The notes under the pieces: generated by a model
What the model saw: the letters and a program-made list of their open reading frames with translations, nothing else
What the model was told of the DNA's origin: nothing
The model's database searches: none
Shown here: positions 44,382 to 55,500 of the stretch, piece after piece
Layout: every line of letters begins with the position of its first letter
Numbering within the stretch: position 1 is the first letter of the stretch
Position numbers and translations under genes: made by a program
DNA from: Hexactinellida sp. DTS-2022
Taxonomy: Eukaryota; Porifera; Hexactinellida
Assembly (NCBI GenBank): GCA_028753945.1
Contig: JAPNXP010000001.1
Coordinates: 2,036,501 to 2,100,500 of the forward strand
Direction: 5' to 3'
DNA length: 64,000 bases

Positions 44382-45876
44382 CAAGGCTGGATTCGGTTAA
44401 CCGGCTAACCGGTTAACCGTTGCTGACATCGGTTAACGGTTAGAGAATTTATTAGCCAGTTAGCCGATCTGTTGAATATCAGCAGAGTTATTGGGAAATT
44501 AATGTATAAAGTATTAAAATTTTTGAATTTTATCAGAATATGTTAGTCCGTGACCTTCGATATATAAGGCCTGAGTGCTAAGCGAAAATTTGTGTACCAT
44601 GGATTACTTAAAGTGCATTGAAAAATGGAGAATTGTTCTTTATCCCAATAATTAGCAATGATAGAGCTGAAAAGTGTATTATAACTATATAGGAATATGG
44701 TATCCAGGTATACATAGCACTCTCCAGAATTGTGATATGTCATCATCTGATGACGTAATGATAATTTTGGTTGCGAATTATCTTGTTTTTCTAGCATACT
44801 TTTAACATAGTTAAACGCGTTATAAATGTTCAAAATTGGAACATGGTTATACCCATAACTAGTTGAAAAAAATATATCGAAATTATAAATGGAATGTTGA
44901 CACATTCCTCGGTTGCCATGGAAATGTATATTTCCTAAAATGTGTCATAACTCAAAAACTATGAATGTTATGTAAACTAGGCTGGTACTGATCTGTCCGG
45001 AATAGGTAACTTCCTATTCATTGATAATACATTTTATATGCCTAACTTCAATCATCTTTGAGATAGTGAGTCATTACCTAATAATGAATTAAGTGTTAAT
45101 TATGTCATGATCTCAAAAGTTATTGAAGTTAGGCATATAAAATGTATTATCAATGAATAGGAAGTTACCTATTCCGGACAGATCAGTACCAGCCTAGTTT
45201 ACATAACATTCATAGTTTTTGAGTTATGACACATTTTAGGAAATATACATTTCCATGGCAACCGAGGAATGTGTCAACATTCCATTTATAATTTCGATAT
45301 ATTTTTTTCAACTAGTTATGGGTATAACCATGTTCCAATTTTGAACATTTATAGCGCGTTTAACTATGTTAAAAGTATGCTAGAAAAACCAGATAATTCG
45401 CAACCAAAATTACCATTACGTCATCAGATGATGACATATCACAATTCTGGAGAGTGCTATGTATACCTGGATACCATATTCCTATATAGTTATAATACAC
45501 TTTTCAGCTCTATCATTGCTAATTATTGGGATAAAGAACAATTCTCCATTTTTCAATGCACTTTAAGTAATCCATGGTTCAAACCAGCACTCAGGCCTTA
45601 TATATCGAAGGTCACGGTTAGTCCTAAATCCATTTCTCATCACCATTAAATAAATTTTCTTAGACAACATTGATTGAAATTTACCTAAAGCACGAAATGT
45701 GTCAGTTAATATACTTATGCGGTTATACTTTATACAGCTGAGTCTTATTCTGTAGTATAATCAAATTTTTATAAAGGATTTATTGTATTGAGTAGGATGG
45801 GCGGTTAACCGGTTAACCGTGGCGAGAAATCGAATTGTAACCGTTGCCTCAGATCGGTTAGCCAACCCCACCCTTG
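44382..45876. mobile_element. hAT-like GGTTAACCGG element, second copy, hosting a foldback
   Basis: CAAGGCTGGATTCGGTTAAC to CCACCCTTG matches 28207-28608 on both sides of an insertion. Flanking GTTTCACA lies on both sides. Confidence 0.8.
44549..45616. mobile_element. 1.07 kb near-perfect foldback with 7-bp TSD
   Basis: CGTGACCTTCGATATATAAG and its inverse bound a structure whose two halves are almost perfect complements over about 500 bp each, around a loop near 45065-45115. GTTAGTC lies at 44542-44548 and 45617-45623. It is a relative of 10274-11733. The 120-codon open frames on both strands are mirror products of the palindrome and I do not treat them as genes. Confidence 0.85.
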
Positions 45877-46276
45877 TTTCACACAATCATGATACCAAGT
45901 TGTTTTTATAACCTAGCACTACAGATTTGGCTTCGATGGTCTCTGGTAACATTGAATTACTGAGACGTTACTATATGTAGAGCATTAAAGGCATTAAAAT
46001 GCCTCTCGCTCTCTGATGATCTCTTATTACAAGTCTAATGATCTCTATTACGTCTAGATAATTAATTAATCAAAGTATTGATGGGTCATGACCCATGGCG
46101 TATGACCCATGACCCATTGACCCATCCCAAAAATGTGACCCATATGACCCATTGACCCATGGGTCACTGACCCATTTGCAGCTCTGCCCCAGAGTGTCCC
46201 CCTTGAGAATTTACATAACCCAGATTGCCCCCATTGTATGCAAATCCTGTATGAAACACTGATAATTATTATAATT

Positions 46277-46482
46277 TTTACTGTGCCGACTATAGTATAG
46301 TATAGTGGGCCAGTTCTAATCTTACTACTTTGGTATATTATTACTGTGCCGACTATACTATAGTATAGTGGCCCAGTATTGGAATCACTGCCTTTATTAC
46401 TGTGCCGACTATACTATAGTATAGTGGCCCAGTATTGGAATCACTGCCTTTATTATTATTATTATTATTATTATTATTTCTC
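46277..46482 (+). repeat. Three palindrome units plus (TTA)n
   Basis: Units at about 46277, 46340 and 46397, followed by a (TTA)n microsatellite at 46451-46481, then family A body sequence. Confidence 0.85.
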
Positions 46483-48080
46483 CGTAGACGGTACCCTGCC
46501 CTCAACTTTATACATTAATGGCTAACATTTGGCATGTAGGTGCGGAGTGACCGTCTAATTTTCACCTGGGGTTACGATTTCCGTTCAAATTTTCTTAACA
46601 CCTATTTAATCTAATTATACTTCATAACATTAAATAATAGATAGTGAGCTTCATAAAATTTACATATTTGGATAGAGAATTAAATTCTACACCTTTTCAC
46701 AGTGCACGAATTTCAAATTGGGCTTAGTTTGTGCCACAATTGAGTTTCAAATTTCTTTTGTTTACTCACACTTCAATTTCAGTAAAACTGTTAAATCTAA
46801 TTCTATTGTTTCAACTTGTAGCAATTATATTGATTTAACTTGTTAAATCTTACTCTATTGAATCAACTCGCGATAATTATATTGATTCAACTTATAAATT
46901 CCAGCTGGCTTCTATTTAATTGTAGTATTACTATACAATGGATTAAATAAAATCTAATAATATAAGGAATTTATTGACTTTACTCAAATCACCGTGGATA
47001 ACATTGCTAAAATAAATAACTAATAATATAATTTACTATCAATACAAAATGAATGAATGACATTAAACTCAAGATGGTTTGTGATAGAAACAAACTTCAA
47101 ATTTATCAACCGTTCCTTGTGGCTCGGATCAATTAACAAATGGATCATGACACCTTGAGGCGTTGATGACAACGCGAAAAAAATCCAAAATTGCAGATGT
47201 GCTGACAGCATGTTCCTTTGGAGGCACTTTCAATAAACCACCAACAAGATATAGTGCCACCAAAGGAACATGCGTCGGCACAGCTGCAATTTTGGATTTT
47301 TTTTCTCCGTAGACGGTGCCCTGACCACAATTTGATACATTGAGGGCTTAAACTTGGAATGTAGATTCAGAGTGACCGTCTAATTTGCTCCTGGGTTTGC
47401 GATTTTTGATCAAATAATTTTTAGCACCTATTTAAGCTAATTATGGCTCTTAACATGAAATAATTAATAGTGAACTTGATAAGATTTACATATTTGGTTA
47501 GAGAATTAAATTCTACACCTTTTGGTAAATCACAAAAGTTCAATTTGGCCTAAGTTTGTGCCATAATTGGGGTACCATCTCCTGTATTTCCTCACAATTC
47601 AGATTCAGTAAACTGTTGAATCTTTCACTATTGTTTCAACTTGCGATAATTATATTGATTTAACTTGTGAATTCGAGCTGGCTTCTATTTAATTGTAGTA
47701 TTACAAATTTAATGGATTAAAGCAAATAAAATAAATTAAGGAATTTGTTGGCTTAACTCAACTCACCGTGGATAATAACATTGCTAAAATAATTAACTAT
47801 TTATATAATCTATTATCTGTTTATAATGAATGAGTGGCATTAAACTCAAGATGGTTAAAGATTGAAACAAACAATTATCAATCGTTCCTTTCTCCCGTAC
47901 AACTTGATAAATGGGTCTAAATACCTTAGAGGCGTTCATGACATGGCGAAAAAATCCAAAATTGTAGTTTGGCGACAGCATGCTCCTTTGGAGGCACTAT
48001 CAATTCACTGGCCTGTAGCCACCAAAAGAAGTGCCTCCAAGGAACATGATGTCGGCACAGCTGCAATTTAGGATTTTTAT
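46483..48080 (+). mobile_element. Two diverged family A copies, head to tail
   Basis: Copy one: 'tccgtagacggtaccctgcc' (46484) to a hairpin at about 47178-47300. Copy two: 'tccgtagacggtgccctga' (47306) to a hairpin at about 47955-48075. They share 'gtgaccgtctaattt' near the start and 'accttgaggcgttgatgac' before the hairpin, defining a subfamily distinct from A1/A2. Confidence 0.7.
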
Positions 48081-48082
48081 TT

Positions 48083-48300
48083 TACTGTACCGACTATAGT
48101 ATAGTAGTGCCCCAGTATTGAAATCACTGCCTGTATTCTTACTGTGCCGACTATACTATAGTATTGTGGCCCAGTTCTAATCTTACTACTTTGTTATATT
48201 ATTATTTTCCTTCCGTATCCCATCCACAAAACAGAGTGTTATTAACTAAGAACTGAAATTTTGGACAGTGTCTCATGGGTTACAGATGTGCACCAGATTG
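48083..48300 (+). mobile_element. Two palindrome units and the start of another family A copy
   Basis: Units at about 48083 and 48138, then 'ttccttccgtatcccatccac' and 'gtgtctcatgggttacagatgtgcacc', truncated after about 48292. Confidence 0.7.
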
Positions 48301-48419
48301 TTACATTCTTATTAATCATGGCTAGGTCAACGAGTTGAAAGGGTAAAATTCAGATAGTATAAGCCGCAGGGTTTAACGCATATTGATTATAGAATACATA
48401 TTATGCATATAGCATAGTA

Positions 48420-48612
48420 GGCTTAATTAATTAAATATGCATGGCCTATTATAATACGGCTATACATGCTGAAGAATCATAGTAGAAAATAAGAGTCCAG
48501 TTTTCTAATTTTATTCTAAGCTAAACTAGCTTCCTATTGGCATAATTTGCATTGTGTATGGGGTAATCAACCATTGCGAGTCCAAATGAACCACTTTTGA
48601 GAAAATGGTTGG
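48420..48612 (+). repeat. Solo left end of the CATGGCC long-TIR element
   Basis: 'gcatggcctattataatacggctatacatgctg' through 'aaccattgcgagtccaaatgaaccacttttgag' matches 50962-51125. The rest of the element is absent. Confidence 0.7.
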
Positions 48613-48655
48613 CAATCGCTGTTATAAACGAAAATGATGTAGGCATAGCTATATG

Positions 48656-49675
48656 ATGGGTTTTCAACCTGGGGGGGGGGGGGGGGACGCGATCCCCAAG
48701 GGGGTCGCGAAGGCTTAATAATGGGGTCGCATAAAGTTTCGAGAAATCTATATAAAATCATTAAAATCTACCGAGATATAAGTCAAAACTTATTTAAATT
48801 ATCTACATTGAAATACGTACACTAACCGGCCAAAAGTATTTGAACAGCAATAATTTGTATTCAGACATTTGAGTTTTACCAGCATTATAACAATAGTAGA
48901 TCCTGCAAAATGGCTATTTACATGAAACAATATGTAAAGTATATTAAAACAGAAGATTTTTCGAATTTACAATTTTATGGAGGCGTTAAACTCATTAAAT
49001 ATATAATTAGCTCATTAAATAATTAATTTGTGATAATTAAGTTGCAATGTTAATATATTAATCCTGATAGCAGATTTGAATTCCACATAGTTAAATTACT
49101 CTAAGTGCATAATTTCAAATCAATCCGAATATTTTCTACTGTGATACAGCCACATTTCCATTTGTGCCACTTATGCCACAAGTGGCACGTGGCAGAAACA
49201 CTTATGCCACTTCGTGAATATTTCTAAATTTAATTGAAATCACAATATTTTCATATGTATATCTATAATAAGTTATTTATAGTCATTTCAGTTTAGTTTA
49301 GATAGCCGTTAATAAGGTACCGGAAGAATATTGTGTGTGCATTAAAATCCCTATTGTTCAAATACTTCTGGCTGGTCAGTGTATATTGTGTGGATATTGT
49401 GCATGTACTAAAAAGTGCAGTGCGCAAGTGTAATGTACACGCAATATTTACGCAATGAGCTTTCAGTGCATTCGCAATAATTTTTAATTATATAACATTG
49501 TAGTCATTTCATAATTGTCAGAATATGCTTGAAACTTGAGGTGCATCGATGTATATTAACAATAGGATTACTTATTACACATGAATAAAAACTTTCACAT
49601 TAACATTGTGGGGGGTCGCGAGCATTTTCACACCTCTAAAAGGTGTCGCATGGTACAAATGGTTGAAAACCCCTG
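48656..49675. mobile_element. hAT-like element with GGTTTTCAACC ends and G runs
   Basis: The left 'gatgggttttcaacctggggg' and right 'ggttgaaaacccctg' ends are inverted, with 'ggtcgcga' motifs inside each. TSD not clean (CTATA shared). It hosts the Tc1-like MITE at 48820-49381. Confidence 0.55.
48820..49381. mobile_element. Tc1/mariner-like MITE, TA TSD
   Basis: CACTAACCGGCCAAAAGTAT and its near inverse (CACTGACCAGCCAGAAGTAT reversed) bound 562 bp, flanked by TA. A copy lies at 61205-62240. Confidence 0.75.
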
Positions 49676-49676
49676 A

Positions 49677-50457
49677 TCTATACTATTAAAACATAAGGCT
49701 ATATATATATGTATGTATATATTTGTTTGTATGTTCCGAGTTGATTGAAGAAACTGGACGGTTTCCAAATGAGAATTTTGGCATATAGGGATAACTTTTG
49801 TCACCAGCCAACAAATTGAGGTTTCCACCAGTGCTCGACAAATTAGGTGGTTTGGTGGCTTTAGCCACCAAATTTTGCCTTTGGTGGCTTAACTGATCTA
49901 CCATAAATTGTGGATTATTTACTTTGTGAAGGTGTATTTTTCGTGGCATCATTTGTTATTAATATTAGTGTTTTTTACGGCATCAGAACTTTGTTAAGTC
50001 ATCAGTGGTTTGTTAAATCGGCCGTTGTTCATTCTTTAGCCACCAAAAAAAGTGAGGTGGTACTTAGTTAGCCACGATCAAAATATAATTTTGTCGAGCA
50101 CTGGTTTCCACTCAAAATTTATCACACCTCGACAAGTTATGACGTCATTGTCATATTTCGAGAATCCTGAAGTCACTTAATGGCACATAATTCGCGCCCT
50201 CTAAGAGGTAAAAATCTGAAAATTTAGTTATGCACACTAATGATGCGGACACGTTGGTCACAACAAATCACCAATATGCTTACTCATTATCGCGTGAAGA
50301 CGTAATCACAAAATTTTACATTGTTAAAGTTGACTATTTAGGCCTATTTACGCTTTATAATAAATATTAGGAGTATATAAACCACACATCAACCGCGAAG
50401 CGGTTGGTGTGTGGTTGTGTTTTGCCGCGAAGCGACCCAGCAAGCGAAGCGCGCTAG
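49677..50457 (+). mobile_element. Helitron-like non-autonomous element
   Basis: It starts TCTATACTATTAAAACATAA after an A (49676) and ends in GCGAAGCGCGCTAG before a T (50458). The hairpin ACCGC-GAA-GCGGT lies upstream of the end. TC...CTAG termini inserted between A and T without TSD are the Helitron signature. A MITE (49829-50103) interrupts it. No Rep/Hel coding. Confidence 0.7.
49829..50103. mobile_element. hAT-type MITE, CAGTGCTCGACAAA TIRs, exact 8-bp TSD
   Basis: 275 bp. Same family as 23734-24003. GTTTCCAC lies at 49821-49828 and 50104-50111. Both known copies landed in Helitron-like sequence. Confidence 0.88.
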
Positions 50458-50961
50458 TTTTTAGTAATAACCTAAGTCATTAGTTAACAGTAAGGACTAA
50501 CATCATGTACCTTCCACCAGACTTGTATATTTTACCCCTGCCGTATAACAATACTTGAATAAAATTGGTTCTTAATAATAACATTCTCAAGTTCATAGAC
50601 TTTTATTTTTCTACTCAAAAAGTGAGGCAAGTTTTAATTAATAGTATATTGTTTCAGATCCACATGCACAGGAAAATGTGCAATATTTTGGTAATAATGT
50701 AGAAAAAGATGATGCGGGCGCTAGAGCTGAAATGAGTTTACCATTGACTCTGATCTCATCTCCAAAATGTTTCCAACTTGTCATGTCTTGATTGACATCC
50801 CTTCTGACAAGCCCTTTGCCCAACAAAAAAACATATCAAAAAACATACCAAGAATTTTCTATTACCCCCATCCAAAAATTCAAGTTCCGTTGTCTCAAAA
50901 TGAATTAATACTACCAATACATAATTATACGAATCTTCAAAACGTGAGTGGTGTATTTAAC
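50458..50961 (+). other. Non-repeat stretch with an exon-like ORF at 50658-50794
   Basis: After 'ttgtttcag|' at 50657 an open frame reads DPHAQENVQYFGNNVEKDDA ... LPLTLISSPKCFQLVMS and ends in TGA at about 50792-50794. Another plus frame is open to about 50943 and the minus frame is open too, so coding sense is uncertain. I do not recognise any of them. It might be a last exon of a plus-strand gene. Confidence 0.25.
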
Positions 50962-51928
50962 CATGGCCTATTATAATAGGGCTATACATGCTGCCGAATC
51001 ATAGTAGAAAATAAGAGTCCAGTTTTCTAATAATATTCTAAGCTAAACTATGCTTCCTTTTGGCATAATTTGCATTGTGCATGGGGTAATCAACCATTGC
51101 GAGTCCAATGGAACCACTTTTGAGAATCTGAGATTTGTGGTTAAGCTGTTTAGGCGCCATTTAACGGTGAAATCACAAATATACACAATATACTATTCGA
51201 GTCTAAACGAGAAAATAGATAATTTGCTAATACTATACTTAGTAGTATACATTTTCCGAATATATAATGGGATTGAATATATACAAACCAGCAATTATAC
51301 ACGTTTTATGGACGAAAATAGTAAGTTGTAACTCGGATACTACTTGTATTTTAGCATGTGGTTGCTTTATAATTAAAAAAAAATTAATATGTCGCCATTT
51401 TGTGATTTAGTAGCCTTTGGGGTATGAAATAAATTCCTATTTTAGTATTCCTGGGCCCGTATTCACTAAGATTACTTAGTACTTAAGTACTAAGTATATA
51501 CTTAAGTACTAAGTACGTACTTAGTTAAGTACATACTTAAGTATGTACTTAAGTACACACTTAAATCTTAGTGGATACCAATCTTAGGGAATAAGCTATT
51601 ACTAAAGTACTAAGTATGTACTTAAATTCTTAGTGAATACGCCCCTGTTATAAAATTATTAGAAATTATGAAGAAAATGAAATTTATAATATCTGAATTT
51701 TTTTCATTTTGCCATAAATTGTTACCGTCATCGTTAAATGGCGCCTAAACAGCTTAACCACAAATCACAGATTCTCAAAAATAGTCCATTGGACTCGCAA
51801 TGGTTGATTACCCCGTACACAATGCAAATTATGCCAATAGGAAACATAGTTTAGCTTAGAATAAAATTAGAAGACTTTTTTACTATTATGATTCGGCAGC
51901 ATGTATAGCCGTATTATAATAGACCATG
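50962..51928. mobile_element. ~0.97 kb long-TIR element, exact 7-bp TSD
   Basis: CATGGCCTATTATAATAGGG and its near inverse (ending 'tataatagaccatg') with TIRs of about 200 bp. ATTTAAC lies at 50955-50961 and 51929-51935. Relatives: 25243-25838, 48420-48612 and perhaps 1-107. The body carries a nested MITE at about 51463-51648. No transposase. Confidence 0.78.
51463..51648. mobile_element. MITE with GTATTCACTAAGA ends
   Basis: 'gcccgtattcactaagatt' and 'ttcttagtgaatacgcccc' are inverted. The interior is 'acttaagtactaagtac' repeats in both orientations. The copy at about 25340-25355 shows the uninterrupted host sequence. Confidence 0.75.
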
Positions 51929-51936
51929 ATTTAACT

Positions 51937-52102
51937 CAGCGTTTCGCAACCTTCTTTCAACCGCGGACCCCCTATAACAAATATTAAACACTATGCAGAC
52001 ACCCTCCCATTACGCGTAATACAAATCTCGAGATTTTTCGGCCCCCCTACTGCCGTCCGCGGCCCTCCAAGCGGTCCGCGGACCACAGGTTGCGGACCCC
52101 TG
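51937..52102. mobile_element. hAT-type MITE, CAGCGTTTCGCAACC ends, exact 8-bp TSD
   Basis: 166 bp, related to 17620-17753. ATTTAACT lies at 51929-51936 and 52103-52110, so it shares its left TSD with the right TSD of the neighbouring long-TIR element. Confidence 0.88.
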
Positions 52103-52110
52103 ATTTAACT

Positions 52111-52508
52111 AATGAATTCAAACCGGGATGAAACACCAATATATTTACATGTAGACTATAAAATAATACTTAATAACTAGTTATGTTAATGGCTGGGATT
52201 GATTTAAGAAGGCAATATATATTGAAAGGATGAAATTCAATATCGTCATATAAGTTACCTCTGAATTTAAACAAATACAGCAAAGGGTGTATAACAAAAT
52301 GGGACAAAGCAAAACACCATTGGCCAAAATTGTTTGGACCGCCATCCAAGTTTAGTACAGGCGCGGAAATTACAATGAAATTTTGTAGGTGCATGAAAAT
52401 CGAGATATCCTCGATTTAGAAAATACTTTTCGAAATACTTTGATTCATTTAGAAACAAATAATTAATTAAAGAAAGTATATTGGACACAATAGTATAATA
52501 TATGTTTG
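52111..52508. other. Region downstream of UBR5, probable 3' UTR and terminator zone
   Basis: AT-rich. No long poly-T (which would mark a poly-A on the gene strand) is seen next to the stop codon. No other feature is recognised. Confidence 0.3.
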
Positions 52509-55500
52509 CTATACGAAACCAAAAGTTTTAGTTCTTATTGCAAGGAGCATTTTTGATTTGAGATGTGATCTAGTTGAGTAAAGAGGGATATATATGCGAG
52601 CTATACAGGTATTAGCTGTCGGAAGATAATCTTCTTCTGGTGGACGGACATGAATTGAGGGTTCTGGCTGATAAGAAGATATGTTGGATGGCATTTTTGG
52701 ACTAGAAGTCCAGAAATATAGCAAATCTTGTTTCTCTTTCTCAGAAAATCCTCTAACTAAACTCCAGAACCATTTAATAAATTTTGAAACTGATTTATTG
52801 TCTTCTTTACTTTCATTATTTACTACAACAATCTTTTTTAGCGATTCTAAATTAAAAGAAAAACAGCCATTAAGCATTAGTCGTAAGTCTTCAGGTGTTA
52901 TATTGGTAAAGTGCTTAATAGGAATTACATCTGACAAACCCAAGTGCATATCCGTTAATGCTTCTCGAACAACATGCTTCATGCGATACTCTGTATAAAG
53001 CTTTATATAGTAGTCAACATTACTGAGAGTAACTGGAATTGCAGCGCCATTGTTTACGAGGTCCACTAATTCCATGCTTTCATAATTAGTAAGAGATATT
53101 TGGAAAGTTAACTCCAATGAACGAAAGTTATCTGAATTTCCTTCCTGAGCAAGTAGTAGGATTTTTCTAAGGCTCTCGAATCCAACTGGATCCATGAAAG
53201 CATAATCTTGCCAGCAAATAGAATCATCCTTTCCCATTAAATATTTGAACACGTGTCTTGTAAATGGAGTAGGAAAAATTTCTGATGTCAATAAACATAG
53301 TCCAATAATTCTACCAACACATAGATATGCTAAACTTCTTTGAGCAGTATAATTGCCTGCCCTTGGAGAGTAAAATCCACTTTTACCTGGCTGGAAAAAT
53401 AATGGTGCTAGATCGGAAAATTCACAAGGTTTAAATCTCTTATCTAATGTTGTGGGAATTGAATTTATAGTCGATGTATTTATAGTATTGAATGGGTTAG
53501 ATGAATCCTTTAAATCTAATGAAGTAATTTGATCGTGATAAGAAGGAGGAAGATGAGCAAAAGGCAAATTATTAGCAACTTTTTCATAAGCTTTAAGAAT
53601 ATACCTGGTTAAGAGGGATTGATTATCACATAATGTATTTATAAGAGAAATTGGTAAATCAAGTAACATCCCAGTAACCCTCTTAGAATGTAATGATCCT
53701 ATGAGTTTTGAAACTTGGTGATATATATGGGTACCTTGTACCATTTTATCCATGAAAATTTTAGCAGGATGATATGGGTGAAAAGGGGTAGTTGAAGGTT
53801 TGAGTGATAGAAGGGGAGAAATATCAGAAATATCAGTAAGTTGTCTCATATGAAAGTTAGGGGCATCACAACCAGGGAGAATGCCATCGAGTGAGGGTAT
53901 CTCTTCATCCGATAATATAGCATCGGCAAAGCTAGTATAAAAACTCCTAGCAACCCCACTTCCCTCTCCTTGCTCATTCTTGAAAGTAACTTTGACTTGC
54001 TTCACACATAAAGGAATTTCCAATTCCTTATGACATTCAACATATCTATATAAATGTTGAAAGGTATCAACAATTAGACACCTACGGTCTCTAGAAACAT
54101 CAATCGATAAGTCACGCTGATCCTTTCCAATTGTTGATGCAAGTTTTTCCATCTCTTCCCGAAATTTATTTTCTTTAGATGGAAAATCTTGTAATAGTTG
54201 TAACATATTTATATTATCACATCTATTCTTCTCATAGAGAAGTTTACAGAAAAGCTCAATAGACAATCTCCATCTCCCCAGTAATACATCAGCAGCCCTC
54301 TTAAAATTTAAAATTCCCTGATAATTTTCAAAATCATTTAAAACATTAATCGATTTAAAGAGACTACGAAATGAAGTAAGACGATCAAGCTGGCTGAAAC
54401 ATTTAATCAATGGGAGACTAAGCAGACATGTGAGTGTGTTCATAAAATGGAATGGGGAACAATCCTCTGGATCTGGAATTATAGGATCCTGTGGAGCACT
54501 AAATAAAATTTCTCGTCTTGTTTGTGGTTGAAGAAGATGTGGCATTTCAGCACAAGGTAGGGTTTCTATTGGCGCCAAGTGATTTGGCTTTGGACAACCA
54601 AAAAAACTCATACATGAAGATCTTTGAAAAAAAGTTGCAATATTGTCTTTTAGAAGTCCATTTATTTCGCTAGAATAATCAAGTGTAGATGCAACTAGTA
54701 TAGTTTGGGTTGAATTATAATTAGGCAAAGAATCGTTGTTAAATGGCGAAACTAAATTTGAATTCGAGTTAAAACATTTAATTGAATGCTCAGGAGATAA
54801 ATCTGTATCATTAGTTTGAGAAGGTGCATTCAAATTGGCTAGAGAAACTTCATTTGGTTGATTATATAAGAAATATAATACGGCATCTAGAATATGGGCA
54901 ATATGTTCCATTGAAGTGAGGTTAATATGCGGTAAGAATTCACGATGCTCGTTGAAGCTCGATCGAGTAAGACTGAGCAAATATTCGAGACAATCAATTC
55001 CCTGGTTAGATTTAGTGGTATTAGTGGTTGAAGTTTGATCGTAGCTATTCCTTGTATTACCTCTTATATAAGGAAAATTAACTTCTTGAGTAGTAGTGTT
55101 CACTCTAGGAAATGACGAATAGATACAATCATTAGGGATTTTGCCAGAAAAAAATGCTGAGTAGGGAGAAACAAGAGAAGATCCAAATCTAAGTTGTGAT
55201 TCCAATGGGTCCATTACATGTATAAGCCAAAATAAAATTGGCTCCATTTCATACCAAATTTCTCTAAAACAACAACTGATATCACTAGGTTCCCAAGGAA
55301 TAGAAAATAATGAAGAATATGATAAGTGCTGTAGAACATCAACTAACTTATCGATTAAGAAATGGAATGACCTGGCTAATATCTGTTCTTGATGTGAATA
55401 TGATGGATTAGAGGATTCTTGAGGATATAATACATAATTATTTTTGCGTTTATTCAGTGACGAGGGAAAACTGTTACGGTGGGATAGTAACTCAAAAGCT

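Larger units (their letters stand above)
44207..46186. mobile_element. hAT-type MITE CAGAGCTGCAAATGGGTCAC, exact 8-bp TSD
   Basis: CAGAGCTGCAAATGGGTCAC and its inverse, with CCCCAGAG at 44199-44206 and 46187-46194. Without its guest (44382-45876) it is about 485 bp, filled near the ends with 'tgacccatgacccat' words. Confidence 0.88.
44074..46261. mobile_element. Outermost nested element: CAGGGTTTCATACAGG ends
   Basis: CAGGGTTTCATACAGG and CCTGTATGAAACACTG are inverted. Flanks ATTAT/ATAAT are similar. Without its guest (44207-46186) it would be about 208 bp of G/C-run sequence. It is inserted in the palindrome array's TTA-rich spacer. Confidence 0.7.

Noticed and set aside
44543..45649. Mirror-image 120-126-codon ORFs on both strands as a protein pair
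   Set aside because: They are the two faces of a near-perfect 1.07 kb palindrome, so the similarity is forced by structure. The equivalent frame in the 10.3-11.7 kb relative has stops.
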